Assembly: GCA_923184405.1 (NCBI GenBank)
Contig: OV299793.1
Coordinates: 534,780-598,779, forward strand
DNA: 64,000 bases
Reading direction: 5' to 3'
DNA from: Neisseria meningitidis
GTDB taxonomy: Bacteria; Pseudomonadota; Gammaproteobacteria; Burkholderiales; Neisseriaceae
The notes beneath the pieces were generated by a model. The model had not been told where the DNA came from and searched no databases. It worked only from the letters and a program-made list of their open reading frames with translations. This document shows, piece after piece, positions 1-11,021 of the stretch. Made by a program: the position numbers and the translations under genes. Each line of letters begins with the position of its first letter. The first letter of the stretch is position 1.

Positions 1-465
1 CGATGATGTCGATTAAAACGGTCAATGCACTGAGCCACTATACGGACTGGACCGTCGCGCACGTTCATGCGGGTGCGTTGGGCTGGGTAGGCTTTGTAAC
101 CATCGGTTCCGTCTATTACAAGATTCCCAGTCTGATCTGGCAAAGAACAGATGCACAGCACCAAGCTGGTAGAAGCACATTTTTAGATTGCGACCATCGG
201 CGTGGTTCTGTATATCGCTGCCATGTGGATTGCCGGTGTGATGCAGGGTTTGATGTGGAGTTCTTTGAACGATGACGGCACGCTGACCTACTCGTTTGTC
301 GAATCCATAAAACGCACCATGCCTTACTACGTGATCCGTTTTGCAGGTGGTTTATTGTATCTGAGTGGTATGTGCATTATGGCGTACAACGTGTACCGCA
401 CAGCCATCGGTGGTAAAGCAGTCGATGCCGAAATCCCTGCGGTTTCCCAAACACAGCACCACTAA
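1..465 (+). CDS. ccoN: cbb3-type cytochrome c oxidase subunit I, 3' part
   Basis: This is the C-terminal end of the catalytic haem-copper subunit of the cbb3 oxidase, the high-affinity terminal oxidase of Neisseria. The visible protein includes [17 protein letters not shown], the HVH histidines, and later transmembrane text such as [18 protein letters not shown]. The 5' part lies outside the window. The frame shifts near 140-150 ([10 protein letters not shown] where [11 protein letters not shown] is expected) and a TGG has become TAG at 184-186, so as read the gene is in two pieces. It starts the ccoNOQP operon, with ccoO 26 bases downstream. The identification is firm; the lesions look like sequence errors. 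Confidence 0.9.
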
Positions 466-491
466 AATACTAAGAAAGATAGGCTACCAAA

Positions 492-1089
492 ATGAAATTA
501 CAACAATTGGCTGAAGAAAAAATCGGCGTTCTGATTGTGTTCACGCTGCTTGTAGTCAGTGTCGGTCTGTTGATTGAAGTTGTGCCCTTGGCCTCTACCA
601 AGGCGGCAACACAGCATACACCGGGCGTGAAACCTTACAATGCCTTGCAGGTTGCCGGACGCGATATTTACATCCGTGAGGGCTGTTACAACTGCCACTC
701 TCAAATGATTCGTCCGTTCCGTGCGGAAACCGAGCGTTACGGTCATTACTCTGTTGCCGGAGAGTCGGTTTACGACCATCCATTCCAATGGGGTTCCAAA
801 CGTACCGATCCTGATTAGGCACGTGTAGGCGGCCGCTATTCCGACGAATGGCACCGAATCCACCTGCTCAATCCCAGTGATGTCGTGCCTGAGTCCAATA
901 TGCCAGGCATTCCCATGGCTTGCACGCAATAAAGCCGATGCCGAACAACCGTTGCCAACACGAAGCGCTCTGAGTACACTAGGTACTCCAAACAGTGATG
1001 AGGAAATTGAGAAGAGCCTGAGGCGCTGGCAAACAAATGGGAGATGAGATGCAGTAGTCGTCAATCTGCAAGGATTAAGTCGCGCTTGA
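492..1089 (+). CDS. ccoO: cbb3-type cytochrome c oxidase subunit II, mono-haem
   Basis: CcoO is the membrane-anchored mono-haem cytochrome c subunit of cbb3 oxidase. It begins [17 protein letters not shown], one N-terminal membrane anchor, and carries the haem c site [15 protein letters not shown] near residue 65. An in-frame TAG at 816-818 replaces a Leu codon (expected [10 protein letters not shown] follows), and there are further frameshifts near 900-1060. The reconstructed length of about 200 codons is normal for the family. The end is set at the TGA after QGLSRA. It lies between ccoN and ccoQ in the standard operon order. Confidence 0.88.
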
Positions 1090-1108
1090 ATAACGAAAGG
1101 TACACATC

Positions 1109-1280
1109 ATGGATACGTAACGCTATTCGCGATCGTTTCACAGTAAGGATCTTTATCTGTTTACTGTTGGTACTCTATATCGTCTTCAACAGGCGGAATA
1201 AGAAAAACTACGATAATGCCGCTAACAGCATTTTTGATGAAAACCAAGATGCGCAAGATAAGAAAAGCGAAAACCATTAA
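1109..1280 (+). CDS. ccoQ: cbb3 oxidase small subunit CcoQ
   Basis: This is a short membrane subunit of about 56 residues. One hydrophobic segment is followed by NRRNKKNYDNAANSIFDE, typical of Neisseria CcoQ. The ATG at 1109 follows an AACGAAAGG ribosome site just after the ccoO stop, but a TAA appears three codons later because of a lesion; the hydrophobic and C-terminal parts read cleanly in the second frame. CcoQ stabilises the cbb3 complex. Position between ccoO and ccoP is the normal operon order. Confidence 0.75.
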
Positions 1281-1303
1281 TATTGTGATAACGGAGCAAA
1301 ACA

Positions 1304-2635
1304 ATGAACACAACATCCCAATTTACCAGTAATTTACGGAATATATATATTGCAGTTATTGTCTTACTGAAGCTTTATCGCTTTGGCTTGGCTGCTGCTG
1401 TCTCAAAATGTTGTCAAACGTCCGAAGAAGGCGAAGAAGTACAAACCACGGGTCATAAGTGGGACGGCATTGCCAGAATACGACAATCCGCTGCCCCGCT
1501 AGTAGTTTTGGCTGTGTGTTTTGACGTGGCTGTTCGGCATCAGTTATTTGGTTATGTATCCAGGTGTCGGCGACTACAAAGGTCTGCTGAAATGGACCAG
1601 CCATAACCAATATGAAAAAGAGGTCAAAAAAGCCGATGAGCAATACGGCAAACTGTATGCCAAGTTTGCGGATATGCCGATTGAAAAGTGGCAAAAGACC
1701 CTCAAGCCAAACAAATCGCCCAAAACCTGTTTAACACTTATTGTATCCAGTGCCACGGCTCTGATGCTAAAGGCTCTAAGGTTTTCCGAATCTGACCGAT
1801 AGCGATTGGTTGTGGGGCGGTGATCCCGATAAAATCCACGGACCATCAGAACAAAGGCCGTGATGCGAGCTATGCCTGCCTGCAGCCATGCTTTGGGCGA
1901 AGAAGGCGTGAAAGACGTGTTGCCCAGTAGCAGATGTCCCTTTCAAAACCAGAAGGTCATATGATGAGGAACGTAGCCAAGCGCGAACAAGCCTTGTTCA
2001 GCGGTCCGCCTGCCAACTGTTTCACTTGCCACGGCGATAAAGGACAAGGTATCACAAGGTTTGGGTCCGAACCTGACTGATGATGAGTGGTTGTCGGGGC
2101 GACACGCAAAATCCTGATCGAAACCATTCCAACGGTCGCAGCAGCCAAATGCCCGCTTGGGGACACTTCTTGGATAAACACAACAGCATATTATGACTGC
2201 TTATGTATGGGGTCTTTCCGATAAAGACGGTAAAGCTCCGGTGAAAAAAGCCGAGCCTGCACCGACTCCTGCACCGGCAGGCAGAACCCGCAGCCTCTGC
2301 TCCTGCAGAAGCAGCACAAGCCGCGTCCGAAGCCAAACCTGCCGCAGCAGAACCTAAAGCCGAGGAAAAGCTGCACCTGCTGCCAAAGCGGACGGCAAAT
2401 AGGTTTATGAAAACGTTTGTGCCGCCTGCCATGGCAATGCGATTCCGGTATTCCCCATGTAGGCATCAAAGCCGATTGGGCCGACCGCATCAAAAAGGCA
2501 AGGACACGTTGCACAAACACGCGATCGAAGCGTTTCAATACGATGCCCGCAAAAGGCGGTCGCGGCGATTTGAGCGATGATGAGGTTAAAGCTGCGGTTG
2601 ACTATATGGTCAACCAGTCAGGCGGCAAATTCTAA
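1304..2635 (+). CDS. ccoP: cbb3-type cytochrome c oxidase subunit III, three haem domains encoded
   Basis: CcoP is the membrane-bound c-type cytochrome that feeds electrons to CcoN. The start is MNTTSQFTSN after GGAGCAAAACA. Three haem c motifs can be read: CIQCH near 1747, CFTCH near 2020 and CAACHGN near 2420. Between the second and third lies an Ala/Pro/Lys-rich linker. A TAG at 2400-2402 falls where the gonococcal gene has CAG (GKQVYE), immediately before the third domain. It is in frame with the final TAA once a one-base deletion near 2445 is allowed for. This stop is the known meningococcal marker giving a two-haem protein. Other frameshifts in the gene (near 1370, 1500, 1790, 1850-1900) look like errors. 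Confidence 0.9.
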
Positions 2636-2667
2636 CTTGACTGAGTTTCGATATTATCGGTTATGAA

Positions 2668-2699
2668 AATCCAGATTCAGTATTGAATCTGGATTTTTT
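2668..2699 (+). terminator. rho-independent terminator of the cco operon
   Basis: A perfect 12-bp stem (AATCCAGATTCA / TGAATCTGGATT) with a GTAT loop is followed by a T run, 32 bases after the ccoP stop. It is not built from uptake sequences, unlike most terminators in this window. Confidence 0.85.
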
Positions 2700-2834
2700 G
2701 TTTTAACAGGCATCCGGTTTTAAACGCAGACTGCCTATTTGTTGTAATGAATTTTGACTTTAGTCATAAAGAATTAGTCTTTATTGTTTATAATCGCGCA
2801 TCATCACGATAGCCCTATTTTCAAAGGACGATTA

Positions 2835-4241
2835 ATGGATACACAAATCAAAACTGAAGCAGACAATCAGAGCAACTGGCGTTATCTGACCGTTTGGCGG
2901 TGGCATTTTATGCTGGTCTCCTCGTTATGCCTTTTCTTACCCTGCTTGCCGTTACGGGTTTGGGTATGCTGCTGTTTGCCAATATTACCGGTAAGGAGGG
3001 CGAGCGGATTCATGTTGTGCCGCAGGCAACGGTACAACCTCTGTCTGTTCAGGCGGAAGCGGCACGCAGTGCCGTTAATCCGAAACTTCGTCCGTCGTTC
3101 AGTATAATGCGCCGCGTGCCGATGATATGGTTGCCGTGTTCCGTGTCAACAATGAGGGCAAGGCAACGATGGTCGCGGTCGATCCTATATACGGCAAAAG
3201 TGGTCAACACCATGCCGCGCAATCAGGGCTGGTATCACACGATGGATGAAATCCACAGCGATATGATGCTCGGTTTGACAGGCGATTATCTTTTGGAAAC
3301 GGCTGCATCACTGACGATTATCATGATAATCAGCGGTTTGTACTTTGGTCGGTGAAACGGCGCGGCATCAAGGCGATGCTGCCGTCAAAAGGCAGGGCGC
3401 GTTCTTGGTGGCGGAATCTGCACGGCACGTTTGGAACTTGGGTGTCGTTGATTTTGCTGTTGTTCTGCCTGTCGGGTATTGCTTGGGCGGGTATTTGGGG
3501 CGGCAAGTTCGTACAGGCTTGGAGTCAGTTCCCTGCCGGTAAATAGGGTGTCGAACCGAACCCTGACTCAGTCATGCCGACCCAACGGCAGAGGTATTGA
3601 ACGACGGCAAGGTTAAAGAAGTGCCGTGGGTTTTGGAGCTACGCCTATGCCTGTTTCAGGGACGACTGTGGGCAAAGACGGCATTAACCCTGACGAGCCG
3701 ATGACATTGGAAACGCGTCGACCGCTTTGCGCGGGAAATCGGTTTCAAAGGGCGTTATCAATTGAATTTGCCCAAAGGCGAGGACGGCGCATGGACTTTG
3801 TCGCATGACTCTATGAGTTACGACACGATCAGCCCGTTTGCCGACCGCACGGTACATATCGACCAGTACAGCGGAAAAATCCTTGCCGATATCCGTTTTG
3901 ACGATTACAACCCGTTCGGCAAATTTATGGCCGCAAGCATTGCGCTGCATATGGGGACTTTGGGCTGGTGGAGCGTGTTGGCGAACGTCTTGTTCTGCCT
4001 TGCCGTCATTTTTATCGGTATCAGCGGCTGCGTGATGTGGTGGAAACGCCGTCCGACCGGAGCGGTGGGCATCGTTCCGCAGACGCAGAAAGTCAAGCTG
4101 CTCGTCTGGTGGATGATGGCATTGCCGCTACTGCCAATCGCACTGCTCTTCCCGACCGCACTGCTTGCCATTGCCGTGATTTGGCTGTTGGATACGCTGC
4201 TGTTGTCGCGGATTCCTGTTTTGAGGAGATGGTTTAAATGA
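2835..4241 (+). CDS. PepSY-associated transmembrane protein
   Basis: This is a membrane protein of about 465 residues of the PepSY_TM family, often linked to iron or haem reduction and uptake. The ATG at 2835 follows AAAGGACG. Membrane segments are visible at residues 20-45 (LLVMPFLTLLAVTGLGMLLF), near 155-175 (TAASLTIIMIISGLYL), near 205-230 (WVSLILLLFCLSGIAWAGIW) and in the C-terminal third (NVLFCLAVIFIGISGCVMWW, then LPLLPIALLFPTALLAIAV). Histidines in the WRWHF and NLHGTFG contexts fit haem or metal contacts. At least five indels break the frame (near 2915, 3095, 3185, 3345, 3640). It is a single transcription unit ending at a DUS terminator. Exact function is unknown. Confidence 0.8.
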
Positions 4242-4243
4242 TC

Positions 4244-4276
4244 AAATGCCGTCTGAAAGGTTCAGACGGCATTTTG
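4244..4276 (+). terminator. inverted DUS terminator
   Basis: AAATGCCGTCTGAA and TTCAGACGGCATTTT form a hairpin three bases after the PepSY gene. It is both an uptake signal and a probable transcription terminator. Confidence 0.85.
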
Positions 4277-4341
4277 TTTGAACGCGGACTGGGCAAAGGC
4301 TATATAATCACGAATACTTTTCCGCAACTTTTGTCGAAATC

Positions 4342-7300
4342 ATGTTTTATCTGTATCAATCCAACCGTCTTGAAACGCTGGCGGCATTGTTTGCCCGCAT
4401 TCAAAAAGTCAAACGGCTGAAATCGGCTTTACAGCCCGAACAGATTATTGTGCAGAGTCAGGGGATGCGCAGCTATCTCAATACCTGCCTGCCCGCGATT
4501 TGGGCGTGGCGGCGAATTCGTCGTTCAGCCTGCCCGCCTGATTGACGTGGAAGCTGATGCAAAAACGGATGATGGGTATTCCGGAACTCAGCCCGTTTGC
4601 ACCCGAAGTCATGCGCTGGTGGCTGCTGCAATTGTTCCGCAGTGAAGCATTCCAGAATACGGCAGAATTTGAAGATGTGAGGAATGTCCTGCAAGACTAT
4701 CTGGGCAGCGGCGAATCGGCAGATTACCAGCTTGCGGGACAGCTTGCGGACATATTCGACCAATACCTCGAGTACCGTCCTCAGTGGATAGACGCTTGGC
4801 AGCAGGGCAGGCGGCACGGTTTGGGCGTCGACGAAATCTGGCAGTCCAAACTGTGGCGTTACCTCGACGATGGCGGGCAGAGCGCGCCGCACCGTGTCGC
4901 GTTGTGGGTAATGCTGCTTGCCGCGTTGGACAAGGATAAGCTGCCCGAGCGTTATTTCGTGTTCGGCATTTCCACGATGGCGCCGATGTATCTTCAGCTT
5001 TGCACAAGCTGTCCGAACATTGCGATGTGTTCGTGTTCGCACTCAATCCGAGCGGGATGTATTGGAGCAACGTCATCGAAGCGGCGCAAATCCTCAAAGG
5101 CGGCGGCGATCCCGATTTAACTCAGGCAGGGCATCCGCTGCTCGCCTCATTGGGCAAGCAGGGGCGCGACTTTTTCGACTTTTGAACGAAATGGAAATAG
5201 AAGGAGAAACGCCAGAATTTGAAGAAGGCGGGCGCGATACGCTTTTGCACGCCCTGCAAACCGATATTCAAAACCTGAAAATGCCGTCTGAAAATGTGGG
5301 AAGCGTCAACACGGGCGACGGCTCGATACGCATCGTCTCCGCACACAGCCCTTTGCGCGAATTGCAGATACTCAAAGACAAGCTGCTGAAAATTCTGCAT
5401 GAACATCCCGATTGGCAGCCGCACGATATCGCCGTATTAACCCCGCACATCGAATCCTATACGCCTTTTATCGAAGCCGTGTTCCGACAGGCGCAGCCCG
5501 GCGCGCAGGCATTGCCGTATTCCGTTTCAGACGTGAAAATCAGCCGCCGACAACCGCTGTTTCATGCTTTGTCATGCCTGTTCGACTTGTTGGAAAGCCG
5601 ATTTGAAGTCGATAAAGTGCTTGTGCTTTTAGAAACCGCACCCGTGTTGCGCCGTTTCGGACTGACTGAGGACGATTTGCCGCTTTTGCACGATATGGTT
5701 GCCGATTTGAACGTTCACTGGGGTTTGACGGAGAAATGCGCGGCGGCACGGATCAGCTGTTTACCTGGAAGCAGGCGGTAGAACGCACGATATTGGGCTG
5801 GATGCTGCCCGAGGGCGGCAACCCGATGTGGCAGGATGTCAGCGCGTGGTATGCCGACGTGAACCAAACCGCCCTGTTCGGACGTTTTGCCGCCCTCCTC
5901 GAAACCCTGTCGGATATTGTACGGATATGGCGGCAGCCCGCAACGATCGGCGAATGGGTGGCGCGTTGCCGAGATTTGCTTGAAACATTGTTCCAAGCTG
6001 AAGCCGATGACCAAAAGTCAGTCCAAAACCTTGAAAACGAATGGGTCAAATGGCAGGCGGAAACAGAATTGGCGCAATTTTCCGGACAGTTGCCGCAACA
6101 AACCGTCATCCGCCATATCCGACGTTTCCTCGACAGCGAAAGCGAGGCAGGCTTTTTACGCGGCGGCATCACCTTTGCAGTATGGTGCCGATGCGGAGCC
6201 TGCCGTTCAAAGTCATCTGCCTGTTGGGTTTGAACGACGGAGATTTTCCCCGCAATACCAAAGCCGCCGTATTCGACCTGATTGCCAAACATCCCGCCAA
6301 AGGCGACCGCGCCCGCCGCGATGACGACCGCTACCTCTTCCTCGAAGCCCTCATCAGCGCGCGCTGAAATCCTCTACCTGTCCTACATCGGCGCGACATC
6401 CGCAAAGACGAAGAGCTTGCTCCGTCTTCGCTGTTGGGCGAACTCATCGACACAGTTGCCGCTATGGCGGGCATCGGTAGCCGCCAACTTGCACAAAACT
6501 GGATAGAACAGCATCCGCTGCAAGCCTTCTCGCGCCGATATTTTCAAGAAGCGCGGACGTTCAGACGGCATATTCGGCACGCGTACCGACTACGCCACTG
6601 CGCTCGGACAAACGCCCGAACCGCCGCAACCCTTTTTCGACCAACCCGTAGAAAACGCCGAACCTGTTGCCGAAATCGGACAGGACGAATTTATCCGTTT
6701 CTGGCGCAACCCCGTCAAAGTATGGCTTCAGCAGCAGCTTGCGTGGAGCGAACCCCATATCGGCGAAGCCTGGGAGCCTGCCGAACCTTCTGAGCCGCAA
6801 CACGCCGATCAAATCGCCGAAACCTACATCGAAGCACGGCGCGAAGCGACGGGATTTTGCTCAAACCGCCGCCCGCATCGGGCGGAAAGCCTCCTGCCGT
6901 CGGGAGAGTTGGGCAGACTTTGGCAGCAGAACTTCCAAACTGCTGCCAAACAAATCGACACGGCGGTTTTAAACAGCCCCAAACTGCCACCGCTTTCATA
7001 TGCCATACCGTCGGACGGGCAAATCCTGAAAGGCAGCTTGGGCAATCTGTACCGCTGCGGACAAGTGTTTTACGCCTACGGCAAACCCAACGCGCCGCAA
7101 CGTATCGCTTTTCTGCTGGAACACCTGATATTTTGCGCCGTTATGCCGTCTGGAAGCCGAAACGCGGCAAACCTTTATCGTCCAATCCGGAGAAACCGAA
7201 ATATTGGCGGAAATCGCGCAAGACAGGGCATTGCAGCTATTGTCGGAATGGATGGCGTTTTTCAATATCGGGCAAAACCGCCCGCTGCCGTTTTTGCCAA

Positions 7301-7542
7301 GACCTCGCTTGCCGCTGCCGAAGCGTTTGCCCAAAACAAGATTGGGAAGCCGCCCTGAAAGCCCAAACCGCCTATTACGGCAACAAAGTCAGCAAAGGGC
7401 AGAAAGACTATACCGAAGTCGCCCTCGTGTTCGGCAACGCAAGCCAAAACCCACTCGAACAACCCCTGTTTGAAAACCTCGCCCGCCTGCTTGCCGACAC
7501 GCTTGCCGCAGCGGAAAAAAGGAAGCGGCCGGAGCAGCCTGA
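4342..7542 (+). CDS. recC: exodeoxyribonuclease V gamma subunit RecC
   Basis: RecC is the Chi-recognising subunit of the RecBCD helicase-nuclease for double-strand break repair. It starts MFYLYQSNRLETLAALF, the classic RecC N-terminus, and continues with QSQGM, DPDLTQAGHPLL, SVSDVKISRRQPLF, WKQAVERTILGWML, and the conserved C-terminal region PMRSLPFKVICLLGLNDGDFP. The reconstructed length is about 1070 codons, typical for the family. At least ten frameshifts break it (for example near 4500, 5000, 5170, 5740, 6170, 6360, 6560, 6840, 7150). The end is placed at the TGA in the frame expected for ...EAAGAA; as read, the frame continues to 7684 through the terminator. It converges on mtrF. Confidence 0.88.
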
Positions 7543-7556
7543 CGGGATGGAAGGCA

Positions 7557-7599
7557 AATGCCGTCTGAAAACAGCAAAAGGTTTTCAGACGGCATTTTG
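7557..7599. terminator. bidirectional DUS terminator between recC and mtrF
   Basis: ATGCCGTCTGAAAAC and GTTTTCAGACGGCAT flank an 8-base loop, with A and T runs on either side. It sits between convergent recC and mtrF and can stop transcription both ways. Confidence 0.88.
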
Positions 7600-7609
7600 T
7601 TTATCGTGT

Positions 7610-9171
7610 TTAAGGTGCGGGATAGAATGTGGGCGCGCCGGGACCGACGGGCAGGCCCAAAACAAATACCCAAATGCAGAATAAGGCAATCCACGCAATC
7701 AAGAAGAAAGCGGAATACGGCAACATCATAGAAATCAGCGTACCCACGCCCGCATCTTTTTGTATTTGATCACCGTCGCCATAATCAGCCCGAAATAACT
7801 CATCATCGGCGTAATAATATTGGTAACGGAATCACCGATGCGGTAAGCGGCTTGAATGACTTCGGGCGCGTAGCCTACCAACATCAGCATAGGGACGAAA
7901 ATCGGCGCAGTTACCGCCCATTGCGCGGAGGCGGAGCCTATCATCAGATTGATAAAAGCACAAATTAAAATAAAACCGATAAACAACACGCTGCCGCCCA
8001 AGCCGACTTCTTTTAAGAACGTCGCCCCTTTAACGGCAATATATTGCCCAATATTCGTCCAATTAAAAATGCGACAAACTGTGCGGCAAAAAGATGATGA
8101 CCAAATAAAGCCCCAGAGTACTCATCGATTCGGCCATCGCATTAACGACTTCCTGTTCGCCGCGCAAACTTCGGGTTACCCGGCCATAAACAATGCCCGG
8201 CAGTGCAAACAACAAGAAAATAAAAACAACAATTGATTTTAAAAACGGCGAACCGGAAACCAATCCTGTTTCAGGATGACGCAAAATACCGTCGGCAGGG
8301 ACGATGCTCCAAGCCAATAGGGCGGATAAGGCAACAAACACCACGCCAGCCCAAATTAATCCTTTATATTCCAAAGGCGTGATTTCATTGGAATGCCGAA
8401 TGTCTTTTTCTTCTTGTGACAAATCTGATTGATAAGGGCCCAATTGCGGTTCGACGATTTTTTCAGTAACAAAATAACCAATCAAAGCAATCACAAACGT
8501 ACTGGCTACCATAAAAACCAGTTGGCTTCAGGGCCTACGACGTAGTCGGGATGGATGATCTGCGCCGCCTGTTGGGTGATGCCTGCCAAGAGCGGATCGA
8601 TTGTGCCTAAGAACAGATTGGCCGAATAACCGCCCGAAACGCTAACGAAAGCCGCAGCCAATCCTACAAGCGGATGGCGGCCGAGGGAATGAAAGATGAT
8701 GGCGGACAAAGGGATTAGGACGACATAGCCCAATCCAGAAGCGGTATTAGATAAAATCCCGTAAAACAACCATAAAAGTAGTGAGTTTGCGTGGAGATTT
8801 TGTGAGCAATAAGCGCATTAATGCGGAAATCAAGCCCGATTTTTCCGCAATCCCCACGCCCAATAAAGAAACCAACACCGTTCCCAACGGCGCGAAACCG
8901 GCGAAATTTTTAACGGTATGCGTCAGGATTTTGATCAAACCGTCAGCATCGAGCAGGCTGACAACGTGAATCAAACCGTCATCGGCACGTCCTTTCGCAC
9001 CAACAGGGCGCGGATCGGGGACGGATAGTTCGAAATACGCACCAGCGGCAGAGGCAACCAGCAATAACACAATGAAAATAATAAAAAGCGTAACCGGGTG
9101 CGGCAACATATTGCCCAGCCATTCGACTGTGCGTAAAATCGTCCGTCCCGTTGCGTATCGGTTTGACTCAT
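7610..9171 (-). CDS. mtrF: AbgT-family transporter MtrF
   Basis: MtrF is an inner-membrane protein of the AbgT (p-aminobenzoyl-glutamate) family, needed for high-level Mtr-mediated hydrophobic drug resistance and able to export sulfonamides. It starts [12 protein letters not shown], stops after PTFYPAP, and should be about 522 residues with many membrane segments, such as [57 protein letters not shown]. The family signature [17 protein letters not shown] is intact near residue 450. Four or more indels break it (near 7740, 8080, 8510, 8770 and 9110). It is transcribed on its own, with its 5' end facing the mtrR side of the locus. Confidence 0.9.
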
Positions 9172-9376
9172 CTGCTTCTCCTTAAAAAAATATATTGAGT
9201 GCATTAAATTTTTGAATGTAACATGAAGTGTTTTGTAAGCAAACTAAAATAATCGTATATGTATATAACCGTAATAGATTAAAACAGAAAATGCCCACAT
9301 CGTTATTCTCATAAAGGCGGTAATCCGAAAACTTGACGTTAAAGCCTTATCAGGAATGACTGGAACTCGAAAACGG

Positions 9377-9395
9377 ATTCCGCCTGCACGGGAAT
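9377..9395. repeat. degenerate dRS3-type repeat
   Basis: ATTCC...GGAAT with a short spacer (GCCTGCACG inside), followed by GACGGGATTTTCGG, resembles the dRS3/RS repeat family of Neisseria (ATTCCC N8 GGGAAT) with a base lost. It lies in the AT-rich gap 9172-9523 upstream of mtrF. Nothing else in that gap could be assigned. Confidence 0.5.
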
Positions 9396-9523
9396 GACGG
9401 GATTTTCGGTTTATGTTTGCAAGAATGCCGGAGAAGAATGCAGTTTATATTTTGAATGGTATTGTTATTAATTGTAAATAAATATTGGAAGGTAAATGAT
9501 ATGAAAATGAAATTCAAAAAATC

Positions 9524-9712
9524 ATGGACAAACATAATCCATGGCATGAAGATGATTTTGAGTCGTATGAAGACATTGCCAGAGATGTATCGCTGACGAC
9601 AGATAAAACGTTCATTGAACATTATTTGTTAGAAGTTTATTCAGAAGAAAACGGACATTTTGACCAAGAGAATGTCCATGCAATGATAGAAGAAATTAAA
9701 AATGCAATTTAG
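9524..9712 (+). CDS. small hypothetical acidic protein
   Basis: A 62-codon open frame beginning MDKHNPWHEDDFESYEDIA and ending MIEEIKNAI. It is strongly acidic, looks mainly helical and has no membrane segment. An alternative ATG at 9501 with GGAAGG upstream lies in another frame, so the true start may be upstream with an indel between. It sits between mtrF and the AT-rich repeat. The unbroken frame and protein-like composition support a real gene; I do not recognise its family. Confidence 0.5.
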   Translation: MDKHNPWHEDDFESYEDIARDVSLTTDKTFIEHYLLEVYSEENGHFDQENVHAMIEEIKNAI

Positions 9713-9718
9713 TGAATA

Positions 9719-9901
9719 TGAGACCTTTGCAAAAATAGTCTGTTAACGAAATTTGACGCATAAAAATGAGCAATAAAATTTTCAATTGCCTAAAACCTTC
9801 CTAATATTGAGCAAAAAGTAGGAAAAATCAGAAAAGTTTTGCATTTTGAAAATGAGATTGAGCATAAAATTTTAGTAACCTATGTTATTGCAAAGGTCTC
9901 A
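9719..9901. repeat. AT-rich 183-bp repeat (ATR) with terminal inverted repeats
   Basis: The segment starts TGAGACCTTTGCAA and ends TTGCAAAGGTCTCA, an exact 14-bp terminal inverted repeat, and is exactly 183 bp long and very AT-rich inside. This matches the ATR family described in meningococcal genomes. It carries no gene and lies between the small ORF and the 3' end of mtrR. The same termini occur on some Neisseria insertion sequences, so it may be a non-autonomous element. Confidence 0.7.
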
Positions 9902-9990
9902 ATATGTATTTTTAGAAGAAGGCTTTGTATCATTTTGATGCCGTCTGAAAGGGTTTGTTCGTTTCAGAAGGCATTGTTACCAAGGCTTGA

Positions 9991-10808
<818 letters not shown>

Positions 10809-10964
10809 TATAGTGGATTAACAAAATCAGGACAAGGCGACGAGCCGCAGACAGTACAGACAGATAGTACGGAACTGATTCAATAGGTACTTGAGCAACT
10901 TAGACAATCGTACACTTTGAGCTAAGGCGAGTAACGCCGTACTGGTTTTTGTTAATCCACTATA
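10809..10964. repeat. Correia element (CREE) in the mtrR-mtrC intergenic region
   Basis: A 156-bp element bounded by TATAGTGGATTAAC and GTTAATCCACTATA. Its interior has the usual GACAAGGCGACGA and CGAGTAACGCCGTACTGG segments. A CREE at this site is typical of meningococci and absent from most gonococci. Published work links it to IHF-dependent and post-transcriptional control of mtrCDE in place of MtrR. Confidence 0.93.
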
Positions 10965-11021
10965 AGAATGCCAGTTGATTGGCAAAACCCTTTACATCAA
11001 ACCGCACAGATAGGATAAATA

